DNA of 64,000 nucleotides, taken from assembly GCA_008921705.1 (NCBI GenBank), contig VFFE01006799.1:909993-973992 (forward strand), in the 5' to 3' direction. The position numbers and the translations under genes were made by a program. Of the stretch, positions 12,524 to 25,347 are shown one piece after another (positions within the stretch are counted from its first letter, which is position 1; the number at the start of each line of letters is the position of its first letter). This DNA is from Burhinus oedicnemus (Eukaryota; Chordata; Aves; Charadriiformes; Burhinidae). The notes under the pieces were generated by a model. That model made no database searches and was not told the origin of the DNA. It worked only from the letters and a program-made list of their open reading frames with translations.

Positions 12524-15500
12524 AATACAGTTATCTTCTTGTTTTCTGTTCTTATCTTTGGTCTTGTAGCAGAAAAAGCAGTGTTGTTGAGTCTGTTGCA
12601 CTTCTGTTTTGATGAGTGCACACTAATAAATGATGAGCCTGAGCAGCAGGTGTTGCACTTCGGCCTGTTTTTAAAGAATGGATTTTTTCATAATCAAATT
12701 TCCCTTCCTTATCACCTTAATCCCAGTGGTTTTTGATTTGCACAACCTGAGGAATACAGCTAATAACTAAATCATGCAAAGATGCCTGTAAATGTTCTTA
12801 TAGGTCTTTGCTATTTATGATGAAAATGGAATCAGCTCACTGTTATTAAAATGTACCCTTAATAACCATCAGTCTAGTGTTGGCTTTTCAAAGGAGCTAT
12901 TTCAAACCCTGACAGGGTTTGTAAGTCCAGGGAAAGAAAAGTTCAGTTAGTAGAAAAACAAATATAACTGTCCCAAAGGCAAGAAGCAGGATGAACAGCG
13001 GTGAAAAGTGTGTACTTTTAGGATACTTGTGGCTGGCCAGTATCTGTAAAAAGGAGCAACAGAACAAGTGTTGGAAGAGAGGATTCCCTTTACTTAAGGA
13101 AGCTGTTGCAAGCTGGATGTTCAAATTTGACATTAACTCATCTACATCCTATTTTCTTATTTCTTCTGATATCCTTTGAATGACACAATGTCAGCGTGGC
13201 TTAAAAAGCAGCCCTAGTCACTGCCTTGAGGTAAGGATAGGTAAAAGACCCAGGCCCAGGATTCTCCAGAAGTAATGGGCATGGTGCTGCAGTGCACTGA
13301 ATGATCTCGGTCCTGTTTATTCAGGGTTTGATTAGAGGTTTGCATTCTTCAAAATGTGCTCACAGGTTCATAGGTTTGGGTTCTATCTTCAGTGGATTTC
13401 AATGCATCAGGACAGAGTGGGATAATTTTTTTTTGGGAGACTAAACATGCAAGTCACAAGCACCTTCAAGCAACGTAGCTTTATAACATTTGCAGGATAA
13501 GAACAAACTATAACAGTACAAGAAGGGAGAAGAGAAACAAGGGGAAACAAGGGAATGCAAGGAAGACAAGACAAAGATAAAACCATCAAGGACTAAGTGC
13601 AGTGCTGCTCCTACTAAAAGAAATGGAGAAAGATCTCACTAGCTTTAAATGAGGTAGCTAGCTTATCTCTACCCTGACACTGAAAGCGCAAATACAGAAA
13701 GTGTTGCTCAAAATAGTACAACCTGGATAATGATAGTGGTGAAATGGCAAGAAAGTCTCTAACACAGGCTGTACCATCCACCACCTGTTGCTGTGGGTAG
13801 TCACCAGCCTTCAGAATCAGCAACATGGGGCCAAGAGGGAGGACAAACTAACTTCTCACCCACCTTCTGGCAACGGTAGGTCAGGGCTGTTCCTGACACA
13901 TTAGCCTGACCAGGTTTTAAAAACCACCACCAAGAAGGCACCACCACCAGGCAGCTGTCTTGGCTGTTGTTCCCATGAGCAAATTATTCCATGTCCAACC
14001 TGGAAATCTTTTGCTGCAGTTTCAGACCATGTGGAGAGGAGTTTACGCTGCAATTCACGCCTCTGCAGCCTTGCTAATAAATCAGAAGTAGCACTAGGTA
14101 CAACTACCTCAATACAGTGTGGGTTTGTGGGTCCTGAAGCAAGGAGTGAAATGGGCCCAATGTCTGAACAACACCCGGCTCTTTCTCCCCTGCCCCCCAC
14201 CTTTGTAGCATGATATTTCGGATCCCTTGACTGCTATGCATTTGATAGCTATTGACTTGTCCAGATAACCATGGTACAACTCCCTTTGTTATGTGCATCT
14301 ACCTCCCAGAAAGGCCCTGAAGATACCTGGCTTGCCACCAGCAGTAAAAAGGCTGACAGGACATGCATTTAACTAAGGTGAAAGAAGAGCCAAACCTACT
14401 TGTGTATCTCAATTGATTACCACTAATTGCTCTGAGAGCCCTTGGGACTGCAGCATAGAAAGTCTCATTTTCTGCTGTATGTTATGGACGCGTTCCTGCA
14501 AAGTGTGGCAAGCTTTTTCTGATGAGCACATAATTTTCAGAAGGCTGGATCAGAAACTGATTTACTAAGATGTTATTGGAGCATTCAGTACTCAGCAGGA
14601 TTCTGTCCTTCTCATGTATACTGCTCACATATTTTACTAGAAATACAAAATTTTTAGATGGACTTCTGCTGGTGGAAACATTCTGTGCATTGCCTGTTGC
14701 TGTGGAGTGCTCTTTTCATCCTTTGCTGTAGGGTCCATGCCCCAACCTTAGTCACGGAAACGGAAACTGTCTCATCTGGTGCTTTAGGTCCAAGCCTGAA
14801 CTGAAATCGCAGCGTAAGGAGATAGATAGGGGTCAACAAAAGGATAAGCATTTTTCCCTCCTTACGATGAAAGGCCAAAGGAGAACCACATTCATGTGGA
14901 AAAGTTCCTAATGCAGCCTTCATACAGGAAGAGACTCCATATGGATACCAGTTCCTTGATTTAGGTATAACAGATCCCTTTTTTAACCTTGTGGGGAACA
15001 GCATGGGGAGCTGGTGTGTTTTTACAGAAGAGCAGTGATGACCAAGGGAGTCACAGCCCCCTTATTATCGTTGCCTGGTGTGATCTTGCTCACATGTTCT
15101 AAGATGGAGTCAGAAGTACAAGGTTGTGCAGTTCATCCCTTCCAGCCCTTCCCAGTCAGTGCAGGGCTTCATCTGCCCCTGTGGGGTGTACAGTTTGCAC
15201 CATTAACATCGCTTTTCCCACGGTTTCTGCATCTTGAAGTTGAGAAGAGGGAGAGACAGAAAAAGAAGCAGCTCCATTTATTTCATTAGTAACTCAAATG
15301 GTCCATGTTAACCAAAAATCTGTTCTGCCAAATGTGCCTTGATGATCTTATTTTTGAATTCTTCTTGGTCTCCAAGTTCTGATCTGCATCTCTAAAACAG
15401 GTCTTGTTTTGTCAGAAAGGTGCCTTCAGCTATATTAGTAACAAAGAACAGAAAAAAATGTGTTTGTTTTTTTTTTAAATATGGTAAGGAGAAGGTTAAA

Positions 15501-15829
15501 AAGTATTAAGGAGATTAAGGGTAATCTAGGTCTAGTGAAAACCAAAATTAATATTTTGGCTACTATTTCAGTAACAGCAGTTACAGCATGTGACAGGGAA
15601 ACAAGGCAATGGGAACAACTGAAGGAGAACAAATTACCACATTCTGGGTTTGGGTTGAAACAAAACTTAAATTATTTAATACCCAGTTTAACTGGGATCA
15701 TGAAAGTTGTCAAATGAAACTGTAATTCCCTTAGTGATGTTCATCTGTGCAGTTATCAAATTAGGCAATACTGCGTGGTTGGAGAATGGCACATAAGGGC
15801 CTGTTTAATGAATAGAGAAATAATGAAGC
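12524..15829. other. Intergenic DNA
   Basis: No gene or clear mobile element recognised. Open frames are short and lack family resemblance. Confidence 0.5.
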
Positions 15830-16970
15830 ACTCCATTACCAGCCATTAGTATGACCTCAGTAGGATGCAAAGATTTAGAAGAAATGTTGAAGAAAAGATT
15901 AATAGGGGAGATGGAGATAAATGGACATGGAAAAAATACAACATGGGTTTGTATTTGCTCACACTGGAGAAACTCACTACCATTCTTTGATGAGAAAAGT
16001 AGGTCTGTAGCTAAAGGATGTACAGTAGCTGTCACTCGTTTGTACAGCTGCAGTAGCATAACTGGTAATGTCCCATGTAACCCAAGAGCAGATTAATACA
16101 GTTATTATACATTAAGCAAGGATCTAGCAGACGGGGAGGCAACAATGTGCTGTTGTCAAAGGGGATGCATGGGGCTAGAGGAAAGGTAATAGAGTTGATG
16201 ATGAGGTAATAGGGGAGTGGATCTGGGACTGACCCTAATGGACATATGTATTAACAGTGTTTGTACAGAAAATAAGAAAACAAAAATCCCAGTTAATTTT
16301 GCAGAGAGCAATCAGAATGTTGTAGTAGAAGACTTAAGTGATAGAAATGGACAGCCATGAATGTGGGGTTGGTAGTTTCAATAGGGATAGGGATGTATTG
16401 ACCACAGTACAAGGTCAAAATAACTCTGCCTGCAGCAGAGCTGGTCAGTCATGCTCAGAAAAGATACATTAAAATTGGAGCAGAGGCAGAGAATGGGAAT
16501 GGAGAGTCTGTTTCATGAGGAAAGCCTGGACCGCTCTGTCTTTTTTAGCAGAATGAAGGCTGAAATGGTGTATAGTTGCTGTTCATAAGTACGAGAAAGA
16601 TATAAAAATAGATCTGTATCTATACTAGGGGGAAGGCAGAATGATTAAGGACTATATTCACAACTGAGCAAAATGGTTGTGTGTTGCCCATGAAGAAATT
16701 CAGGCTAAAAACAAATAGAGGTTTAACTGTCAGAGGAGGAGGGTTTTGAAGCAGCCTTTCAGTGAGGCTTTTTAGAAAGAGCTCGATAAACATCTTGAAA
16801 AAAAGGGCTATACTGCGGTTGTTGTGAGCCGATAAACCAAGAGGCTTGTAGTTGTATGCCTCTGGGAAGTGCAGTGGTCTCAGGGGATGTGAAAGAGCTT
16901 CTCCTTATTCATTGGAACTAGATGATCTTTAAGGTCCCTTCCAACCTAAACCATTCTATGATTCTATGAT
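15830..16970 (+). mobile_element. Ancient, degraded CR1-like LINE
   Basis: The 3' end is clear: the segment near 16905-16970 has GGAACTAGATGATCTTTAAG, then CCTTCCAACC and two ATTCTATG tail units. Upstream, 16490-16560 aligns by eye to the CR1 block seen at 32120-32190 (TCATGAGGAAAGCCTGG followed by an AGCAGAATGAAGGCTGA stretch). Further up, about 16200-16260, GGATCTGGGACTGACCCTAAT resembles the reverse transcriptase block around the PQGS-LGP motif. Many stops and indels mean it is long dead. The left boundary is approximate. Confidence 0.65.
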
Positions 16971-18539
16971 TGACAGCTTCCAGTAGCCAGTGATTAAGAG
17001 AGCATAGGGGTTTTTTTCCTGTCAAAGTTCCTGCTGAGAGAGGTATATTGGCAAGTGAGATGGTTGTAATATTCACTAAGCTTCTGGGTGAGATTTCCTA
17101 CAGCAAGCTTTTAAAGTCTAATTGTCATTAACAGTTCTGCACATGTGGTGTTTACGTGGGGATGGAAAGCAGGCATCTAAACCTGCTCAAAATTCTGCTG
17201 GGGGAATGATGAGCCAAATCACTGGGCTGACACATAAGAGAAAGTTAAAAAAGGATGGATCTAGGCAGCTTTCCATTTTATGGCTTGAAGGGAGATTTCT
17301 GTCTGAAGTGAATTCCCCGTTCAGACAGTTTCCTGACATGTGTTTTTATTTCCATAGCTCTCTCCTGGTGTTTAACTGTACAAATATTTCTGTCATCCAG
17401 CACTGAGCTTCCAGGTCTAACAATAAGGAGAAGACAGCTGAAATATGAAAGCGGTACCCTCCTGGAAGCCGTTTAAAATCTGTCAGTCTGACATAAAAGA
17501 GGCTGCTAATAGCGCCATGTTTAGATTTTTCCTAACCTGAACAGGTAAGGAATTTATGTGGGGTGTGCTCCCCTTTTGTCCTCAGATATTCTAGTTCTGA
17601 AGAGCATTTTGGGTCACAGAATAGAGGAATGACTTAGTTCTTGTATAGTTCCTCCATCACTGTTGGATTGGAAGCCATTCACCATAAGGCTGAAGGGTAC
17701 CGATACGAATATCCGTCTCCAGTTATGAGGGTGCTAAGAAGAAGTCCTACAGTACAGGAGTTTGTACATTTGAATAATGTGGGTGGTGATTGCTAACACC
17801 TTAGAAAATCTAAACTCTGCAGGGGTAACTGTATTGACTGGCTTAGGTTTCCTTAAGTAAAAAAATGGATTAACATTACTTATCCACGTGTGTGTTGCAA
17901 CTCAGTTGCCACATCAGGTCAGAATTAAGCAGATCACCTTTGCACATTTCTGGAGTAATGTTGACCATTATCAAGTAGTACAGGTATTGTTGTATCCAGG
18001 CTCAAGCAGGACACGCTTTGGAGAGTTTTGCATATCTACAGCAGCTTTCAGACAGAGGGGTTTCTTAACACACTGGCCCAACTTCCATAAAAATGATAGA
18101 TTCTAGGGACTAAGGGGGAGGAAATGGTTGCAAAACTATTGATCATAGTGCACTATTTTAAGAAAAGGACAGCGTGAGAGAAGCAAAATAGAGATAATGG
18201 GCTTTGGTAAAGCAGACGTTGATAAACTCAGGGAATTTGTAAGTAGATTCTCTTGGGAAGATAATTTAAGGATAAAGAAGTGCAGGAGAGATAGCAATTA
18301 CTGAAACAAGCTGTATTTAAGACACAACAGAAAATCATTGTGCTATGAAGGAGAAAGGAATCAGTGTAAGAAGGAATAGCTGCGGCAGAAGCTCTTTCAA
18401 ATCTTGAATATTAAAAAAGGGTTTATTTACAAATTAGGAACAAGAACATCTGGATAAAGTTGAGTAGAAAAAAAGCAGACCAAAAGTGTATGGTTGAGCC
18501 TAGAAAGATCAAGTACACAATGACTTACTACTATTGAGA
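16971..18539. other. Intergenic DNA between two old CR1 copies
   Basis: No exon or mobile element identified with confidence. Some of it may be further decayed CR1. Confidence 0.45.
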
Positions 18540-20255
18540 GTTATAAAAAATTAATGTGAAAAGATTGTAGAAATGCTACAAGAACAGAAAAAGGCAAGGT
18601 AAAATTCAGGCTTATTCCTTAACAGGGGACAATTGCAAATAATGGACCACGATGAGAAAGCCAAGATATTCAATAACATCTTTTTTTCAGGCATGGCATA
18701 AATTGTGAGCAAATGCCTAAAGCAATTAAGTTGTTTACAAGAGCACGGATGCATGAGTCTGAGTAGGGAAAGAAGAGGTTAGAAAATATTTAATGTGTTA
18801 CATGTATTAAAGTTAGAGTGGCCTGGTGGAATTTACCCTGGAATATCTAAGAAGCTGAAGCAGTATCTGAACCATTAACACTCATCGGTAACAAAAGAGG
18901 AGAAGGTTCTCTAGGAACTAGAAGAAAACCCACAGAATCTATCCTTCAAAAGAGGAAAAGGAAGGTTCAGGGAGATAAGTCTGTCTATGTTATCCTGAAA
19001 GATACGAAAGACTAAATGATTAAAGAATCAATGTATAAGTACCTAGAGAACAATATGGTAATAAAAACAGCTGGAGTAGATTTGTCAAGAATAAATCATG
19101 TCAAACTAACCTTATTTCCTTCTTTGACAGGATAATTGTTCTCGTGGATAAAGGAGCAGCAGTAGATATGTCTCAAATCTACTAAGGATTTTGACATGGT
19201 CCCACCTAACATGCTCTTAAGGAAACAAAAGAAACATGTACCTACCCAGAGTCATGGTACAGTGAGCACACACTCACATGGTTTGATGTTAAACTGGGAA
19301 GGCATTAAAAGCAGGGCTCTGCAGAAGTCATATTTCTACTCAGGATTTTCATTACCAACTCGAATGATGAAACACACAAGTTTTCAAACAACATGAGGCT
19401 AGGAGAGATTGCAAGCTCTTGGAGCTACAGGATCAAAATTCAGAACCATACTGAGAAACACCACAAAAGGCCCAAAACCAACATGGGAAAATTCAGTACT
19501 CAAATACGAACACTAATACTTGGGAAAGGTAAATTAAAAAATAAAGTATAAAATAGGGAATGAAGAGATGTGATTGCTCGAATGGAGCCATGACAAATGA
19601 AATTGTCATAGTATGATACTGTTACAAAACATATCAAATCTCGTGCTGTGCAGTCCTGACAGAAGTATTGTAGGTAACATATGCAAGGTAATTATCCTTC
19701 CCTGCTTGGCCCTGGGACGCCGATATTGGCACTGAACAGTTTTGGGCGCCACACCGTCTGAAGTGTTGCCAAACTGGGCGGAGCCCAGAGGAGAGAAATC
19801 AAAAAGGTAGGAGGTAAAGAAAACATGGCCAGAAAACAAGACCCAAAGGCATGACTTTTGAGAAAAGATTGAAGGAAATGGCTTTGTTTAGTATAAGAAA
19901 GAGAAGACTAGAGATAAGATGTTGTAATAGTGCAGTATTCAAAGGCCTTTTAAACAGAGAGGTGGCAATTTGTTCTCAAAGACCCTTGCAAATAGACTGT
20001 CATGAGGTCAGTGAAATTCACTGAGTGAAATTGTATTGGAGATACTTTAGGGTTTGGTATTAGGAAGTACCTGTGGTGCAATGCCTAAATATGCTGCACA
20101 GAGGAAGACTGTTTATGGAAGAGTTTTAAGATCAAGATAGACAAATTATAAGACATGGTTTAGGTATAATGGCCCTATCCTTCAGAGAGGAGAAAGGACT
20201 GTATGATCCCAGGAGGTCCTTACCAGGCTTGCGTTGCTATTATTCTATTAAATTA
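18540..20255 (+). mobile_element. Ancient, degraded CR1-like LINE with reverse transcriptase remnants
   Basis: Several blocks match CR1 ORF2 in order. Near 18650 there is an AAGATATTCAATAACATCTT block (ORF2 FNAFF-like). Near 18820-18860, GGAATTTACCCTGGAATATC would read GIYPGI. Near 19085-19205 is the stretch through CTTTGACAGGATAATTG to GATTTTGACATGGTCCC, the remnant of the F-D-x-V reverse transcriptase motif. Near 19725 is CAGTTTTGGGCGCCACAC, the FWAP block. The copy ends with an AGGAGGTCCTTACCAGGC and TATTCTATTA tail. Multiple stops and frameshifts are present. The left boundary is approximate. Confidence 0.7.
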
Positions 20256-21481
20256 AGACCAGGAACACAGCAGGGTTGACTGTTATTATCTTTGCAGATA
20301 ATTTTCAATTCCAAGCTTCAAATATACAAGGCTGTTATAAGGCCTCTTTTGTTTTATCTGGATGTTAGACAACCACAAGTAAGAAAGGAATGTGATTAAA
20401 TGTTTTTTTTAAACTGACTTTAATTTGGAGCCAGTTAAGGAATAATGATACGTGGAGAACAAGATGCAATTAAGGAACCGTGGGAGGCCTGTAAAGAATC
20501 AAATCTGGTGTGTATAATGAAATAACTTCAGCAGGCCGATTGAGCTGGTGGCCTGGTTGACAGAAATCAGGGTAATTGCGCATAGTCTGAAAGACCATTG
20601 TGGAAGAGAAAAGGGAGGATAAGACAGAACACAACCTTAATGTGAAAGACCAAGGATACAAGAAACTGGAAGGCAAGAAGAGGTGAGGACAGGCTGTAGG
20701 AATCCTGAAGACCTCAAAAATCAGAAGCAATAGCAGAGTAATGTGTTTAACCCAAAATCTACTCTGTGTTTATTAACCAGGGCAGAGACTGTAAAGGCTT
20801 CCAAAGTTATCATTTACTCATTTGTATTCTCCAACCATGCGGTCTAGTACGGCAGTTGCTGGAGAGCTATGACCCTAATTGTCTTGGGAAGCTGAGAATG
20901 TAAAACCTGACTTCATACTGTCACTTCAGTCCCGCTCCGTTTGTAAGAGCTCTCCCAAATAAAGGGTCTGTGTGTAAAGATTGCACCAGTGCTGGTTTCA
21001 ATCAGGTCTCTAACATGACAGCAGCAAAGGCCATTGCTTGATAGCTACTGCATTCTGTGCGTTCATCAGAAAAGGTCTGGGTTTTTGAATACCAGTTGTG
21101 AAGCCCCAGATTTGCGATGTAATACAGGAGTTAACTACAAAGCAGGAAATGCAGTGCTTCCCTTACTTAGCTGCTGGATCCATGTACACCATTCAGGGGC
21201 TCTGAACACTGCTGACAGCCTTGAAGAGGGGAGGCTTTACTGGCTGCTGCCATAATCAAGGCAAAGCTTTGGTTGGTGTCACCAACTCAGCCTTCTGCCA
21301 GCCAGCTTAGGGATGCTTTATGTGCAATGCAGAGGACAAGTGTCTGTGCAAAGACAATGTCCCTCCTTGTTCCTCTTCTGCCAAGCACTGCAGCCTCGTC
21401 GAGTCTAAACTGATCCCCAAAGATGAGCTGATGGAGCAGCAAAAAGGACAGAGCTCTACTCTCCCACCTAGGGACACAGCA
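20256..21481. other. Intergenic DNA
   Basis: No gene recognised. A plus-strand AATAAA hexamer near 20958 followed by a GT-rich stretch could be a decayed LTR or 3' end, but nothing else supports it. Confidence 0.4.
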
Positions 21482-21690
21482 ACCACAGAATCGCAGGGGT
21501 TGGAAGGAATCTCTGGAGGTCATCTAGTCCACCCCCCCTGCCAGAGCAGGTTCACCTCAAGCAGGTTGCACAGGATGGCATGCAGGCAGGTTTGGAATGT
21601 CTCCAGAGTCAGAGACTCCACCACCTCTCTGGGCAGCCTGTTCCAGTGCTCTGCCACCCTCAATGTAAAGAAGTTCCTCCAGGAGCCTTA
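21482..21690 (-). mobile_element. CR1 LINE 3' fragment
   Basis: The plus strand reads the reverse complement of a CR1 3' end: a CACAGAATCGCAGGGGTTGG opening, then GGAGGTCATCTAGTCCACC, and CACCTCTCTGGGCAGCCTG, matching the ORF2 C-terminal block. The subfamily differs from the longer copies at 11706 and 24579 (GGTCATCTAGTCC type). It is strongly 5'-truncated, and the right boundary is approximate. Confidence 0.85.
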
Positions 21691-24461
21691 TGGTTTGGTG
21701 CCAGCTCATCCTTCCCCCATATGCTTCGCCATCACAACATCCACATGTCTTTGAACACCTCTTCTGCAACAGCACTCCTCCAAGGACAGGGGCCTTGGGA
21801 TCTCTGCATCAAATGTGAGTTCTGGGGCTGAGCCTGGATTCCATGCCTCCTTTCGTGTGTGTCAGGAATGCAAATGGAGCTGCCCCATGGTCCAGGGCAA
21901 AAGGATTCCCCTTTCCCCACTGCATCCTGAATCTTGATTTCTGACAGCAAAAGACCCATTGCAATGCGGTTTCCACTCTTTAGCAGAAACCCTGGCATCT
22001 GCTGCAGTATGCTCTTGAGAAAAGACAGAGTAGGAAGCAAGGAAGACAAAAGTGTGTTGTCTGAGAAAGCTTCAGAAGCAAAGGGAATTAAGTTTGAATG
22101 AATTCTAGCTTTATTCCACATTAATCTCCTGGCTATTAATCTGGAGTCATTATCCTCAGAGCACCAGTGACTGCAAATACCCTTCTTACCCATTGACCTG
22201 CACCTCAGAGGAGCAGCAATAGATAGTGGTCAATAAAGGTCGAGTGAGGGAGGTAACCGTCCTTAGCAGATGGGATTTGTTAATTCTTTGTTCTTAAACA
22301 GAATCCTGCTGTTACTGAGAAAGGAGAAAAAAAATCGTGATTTTTCTGCATCTAACTGAGACAAGCAGAACGCCTGAAATATCTGATGTATGTCTACTGT
22401 AGTTTACAGGGACTCAAGAATCTTGTGTGGTGCATGCCTGGGGATGAAATAGAGCTGGACCCTGAGGCACAGTGACCTATAAGTCTTAAATGTGTCCGCT
22501 TGATTTTCAAAAGGAGGCAGAAGCAGCCATAAGGTCAGCATCTTTGCCTTCTAATGCCTGAGGCTTTGAAGTGTTATTCAAGGCAACCATTTATCTTGTA
22601 CCTATGAGGAGTTAAACAGCAGATTTTTTTTTGCTTAGAGGAAATAACAGCAAGACTTTCCTCCTCTCAAGCAAGAAGACGTGTTGTCTTAATTAGCTAA
22701 AAGACCGAGCTGGTTAGCTCTTCTGCTAGTGATGCATCAGAAGATCTCACTGACCATCAACAATAAAATAGGCAAAGGCCTAACATATATAGGATATATT
22801 ATTACTCTACAAAAGGAAGGATTTATGCACAATGCTTACTTTAAACTTCGGCTATTCTTCTTACTGTATTACAAACAAACCCTTTCCCATTAACGAATAA
22901 GATTAAAATTTAGGAGAAAGCCTTTTAATCTGTAACTTCAAGCACCTCAACAGAGAAAAGTTAATGTGCAACGATGTGACCTCTGTTTTCTGTATTCAGG
23001 ATGCTTATTATTGCACTTCCAGAGGATGAGGCAGCCTGTGCTACAGCTAGTTAAGCTCACGTTTTCTCAAAGATGGGTGGACACTTAGGCAATATCCAGC
23101 AGGGCATTGTCTAGAGAACATGATCTGCTTATCTTCCTCATATCAGGAGCTATTGAAATGAACAGGTGTCTACTTGAAGAATGCAAACTGAAACAGTGTA
23201 AGTGTCCTTATTTATCTAACAGTAAATTGAGCATCTTTTGTAACTAGAGTGCTGCAGAGAAAGGAGGAAGGATTTATAACACAAGGACATTGATAATTTG
23301 CAAATCCTGAAAAACTCAATATGGTATTTAAGAACTGAACAAGATTTTTTTTTTTTCTGGCTTTTAATCACCAGTGATTAAAACTTGCCTGTAACTTGTA
23401 GAATCTTTTTGGCTAGGTTTCTTTCAATGAAAAGCAAAGCAAGTTAGAATCTGGTTTATGCTTTCCTAGCTGTATAGCATTTTTGGAGCTGATGTGACTA
23501 AGACTCAAACAACAGTATTTTTATCTTGAAATCAGCACAGAAGATTCTGAATAGATGCCTGGGTAAGACCAGCTGAATAATAAAGAAACACCTTACATAT
23601 ATGGCTACTTTCCTGATTTCACTGGCAGTAGAAGTATTGTGAGAAAGAATTGCAAAGACTCAGAAGTTTTAATGTATTTTGATGTAGTAAGATGTTTTTT
23701 CATTACTTATTTCTTTGCTTCTAGGTTTTATCAATTCATCTCTGAGATTCAGATTTCTATGGCTAAATGGACCTCTCTGCATTAGTCTTCCTAAGTAATG
23801 CAAACCAAAGAGCATCACACAGCAATTTCTCCAGCTAGTGGAGAACTTCACTTTGAATTATAGTACATTTTGAAAAGACATCCTGGCTTGCTTTTCTCTC
23901 TGTTACAAATTCTATTCAATTGCCTCAGTCCTGATCTGTAGGTATTTTGGCTTTTGTTATTGCTTCAGCATACCAACAGAAAAATCTTTCATTGAAGTGT
24001 TCCTTTTCTAAAGAAAAGATACATTACATTAAATTTATGATAGTTAAGGTGTACATTTTACACATATTATCTTGACAGTATTAATTAACTCCACACCTGG
24101 TAGCAACCCGGTCACAATCTCAACAGAGCTAAATGGGCACACAGACATCCTCGTGATACAACCATCTCATCCAGTGTCAAACCTGAAGGGCATTGGTTGA
24201 ACAAGAAAAGCAGCTTGTTTTGCTGTGGCCTGGCCTCTCATTAGACACATTGATAAAAAACATCATCGATGTGTTGTGCTTGTGACAATTCCAGAATTTA
24301 CAGTGTGGAGTAAACTATGGAAAATGGATGTTCTGCCTCTAGTGGAAAAGACTGACATTAGTTGTAATCCCTCACCTATCAAATGTATCACATTACTTTT
24401 AGAGGAACCATTATGTCTTAACAATACCAAACAGCTATCAGTGGTGAGTACTCAGAGCTCA
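21691..24461. other. Intergenic DNA
   Basis: No coding exon, RNA gene or mobile element that I can support. Confidence 0.5.
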
Positions 24462-24556
24462 CTGATTTAGTGGCAGACCTGGTAGAGTAGGGTCAATGGT
24501 TGGAGTAGATTATCTTAAAGGTCTTTTCCAACTTAAACAATTCTATGATTCTATGG
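24462..24556 (+). mobile_element. CR1 LINE, short 3' end
   Basis: A CR1 3' terminus on the plus strand: a TGATTTAGTGGCAGACCTGG opening, then GATTATCTTAAAGGTC and TTTTCCAAC, ending in ATTCTATG units. Only about 95 bases survive. It lies tail-to-tail with the next CR1. Confidence 0.85.
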
Positions 24557-24578
24557 TCTATGCCATACCCAAATTTTT

Positions 24579-25347
24579 AGAATCATAGAATCTATGATCT
24601 ATGATCTATGGTTGGAAGGGATCTTTAAGATCATCGAATCCAACTATCAACCAAACACTGCCAAAACCACCATAAACCATGTCCCTAAGCACCACGTCTA
24701 CCTGTCTTTTAAATACCTCCAGGGATGGTGATTCCACCACTTCCCTGGGCAGCCTGTTCCAATGCTTGATAACCCTTTTGGTGAAGAAATTTTTCCTAAT
24801 ATCCATCCTAAACCTCCCCTGGTGCAACTTGAGGCCGTTTCCTCTTGTCCTATCACTTATTACTTGGGAGAAGAGACCAACCCCCACCTCTCTACAACCT
24901 CCTCTCAGGTAGTTGTGGAGATCAGTAAGGTCTCCCCTGAGCCTCCTTTTCTCCAGGCTAAACAACCCCAGTTCCCTCAGCTGCTCCTCATAAGACTTGT
25001 TCTCCAGACCCCTCACCAGCTTCATTGCTCTTCTCTGGACACACTCCAGCATCTCACTGTCTTTCTTGTAGTGAGGGGCCCAAAACGGAACACAGTATCT
25101 GAGGTGGGGCCTCACCAGTGCCGAGTACAGGGGGACGATTGCTTCCCTAGTCCTGCTGACCATACTATTCCTGATACAGGCCAGGATGCCGTTGGCCTTC
25201 TTGGCCACCTGGGCACACTGCTGGCTCATATTCAGCTGGCTGTCGACCAACACCCCCAGGTCCTTTTCTGCCAGGCAGCTTTCCAGCCACTCTTCCCCAA
25301 GCCTGTAGCACTGCATGGGGTTGTTGTGACCCAAGTGCAGGACCAGT
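24579..25347 (-). mobile_element. CR1 LINE, 5'-truncated
   Basis: A minus-strand CR1 with an expanded tail (three or more ATAGATC/ATTCTATG-like units at 24579-24611). A 242-codon open stretch (24606-25334) encodes the ORF2 C-terminus, including [34 protein letters not shown] and [14 protein letters not shown]. The frame is intact across almost the whole surviving element, so it is one of the younger insertions here. It has the same subfamily and orientation as 11706-12523. Confidence 0.93.

Noticed and set aside
11877..12569. A 230-codon plus-strand frame
   Set aside because: It is the antisense reading of the minus-strand CR1 ORF2 fragment. The similar plus-strand frame at 24762-25475 is the antisense of the second CR1 copy.
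20940..21020. An AATAAA followed by a GT-rich stretch resembling an LTR or transcript end
   Set aside because: No paired LTR, primer-binding site or upstream coding sequence was seen.
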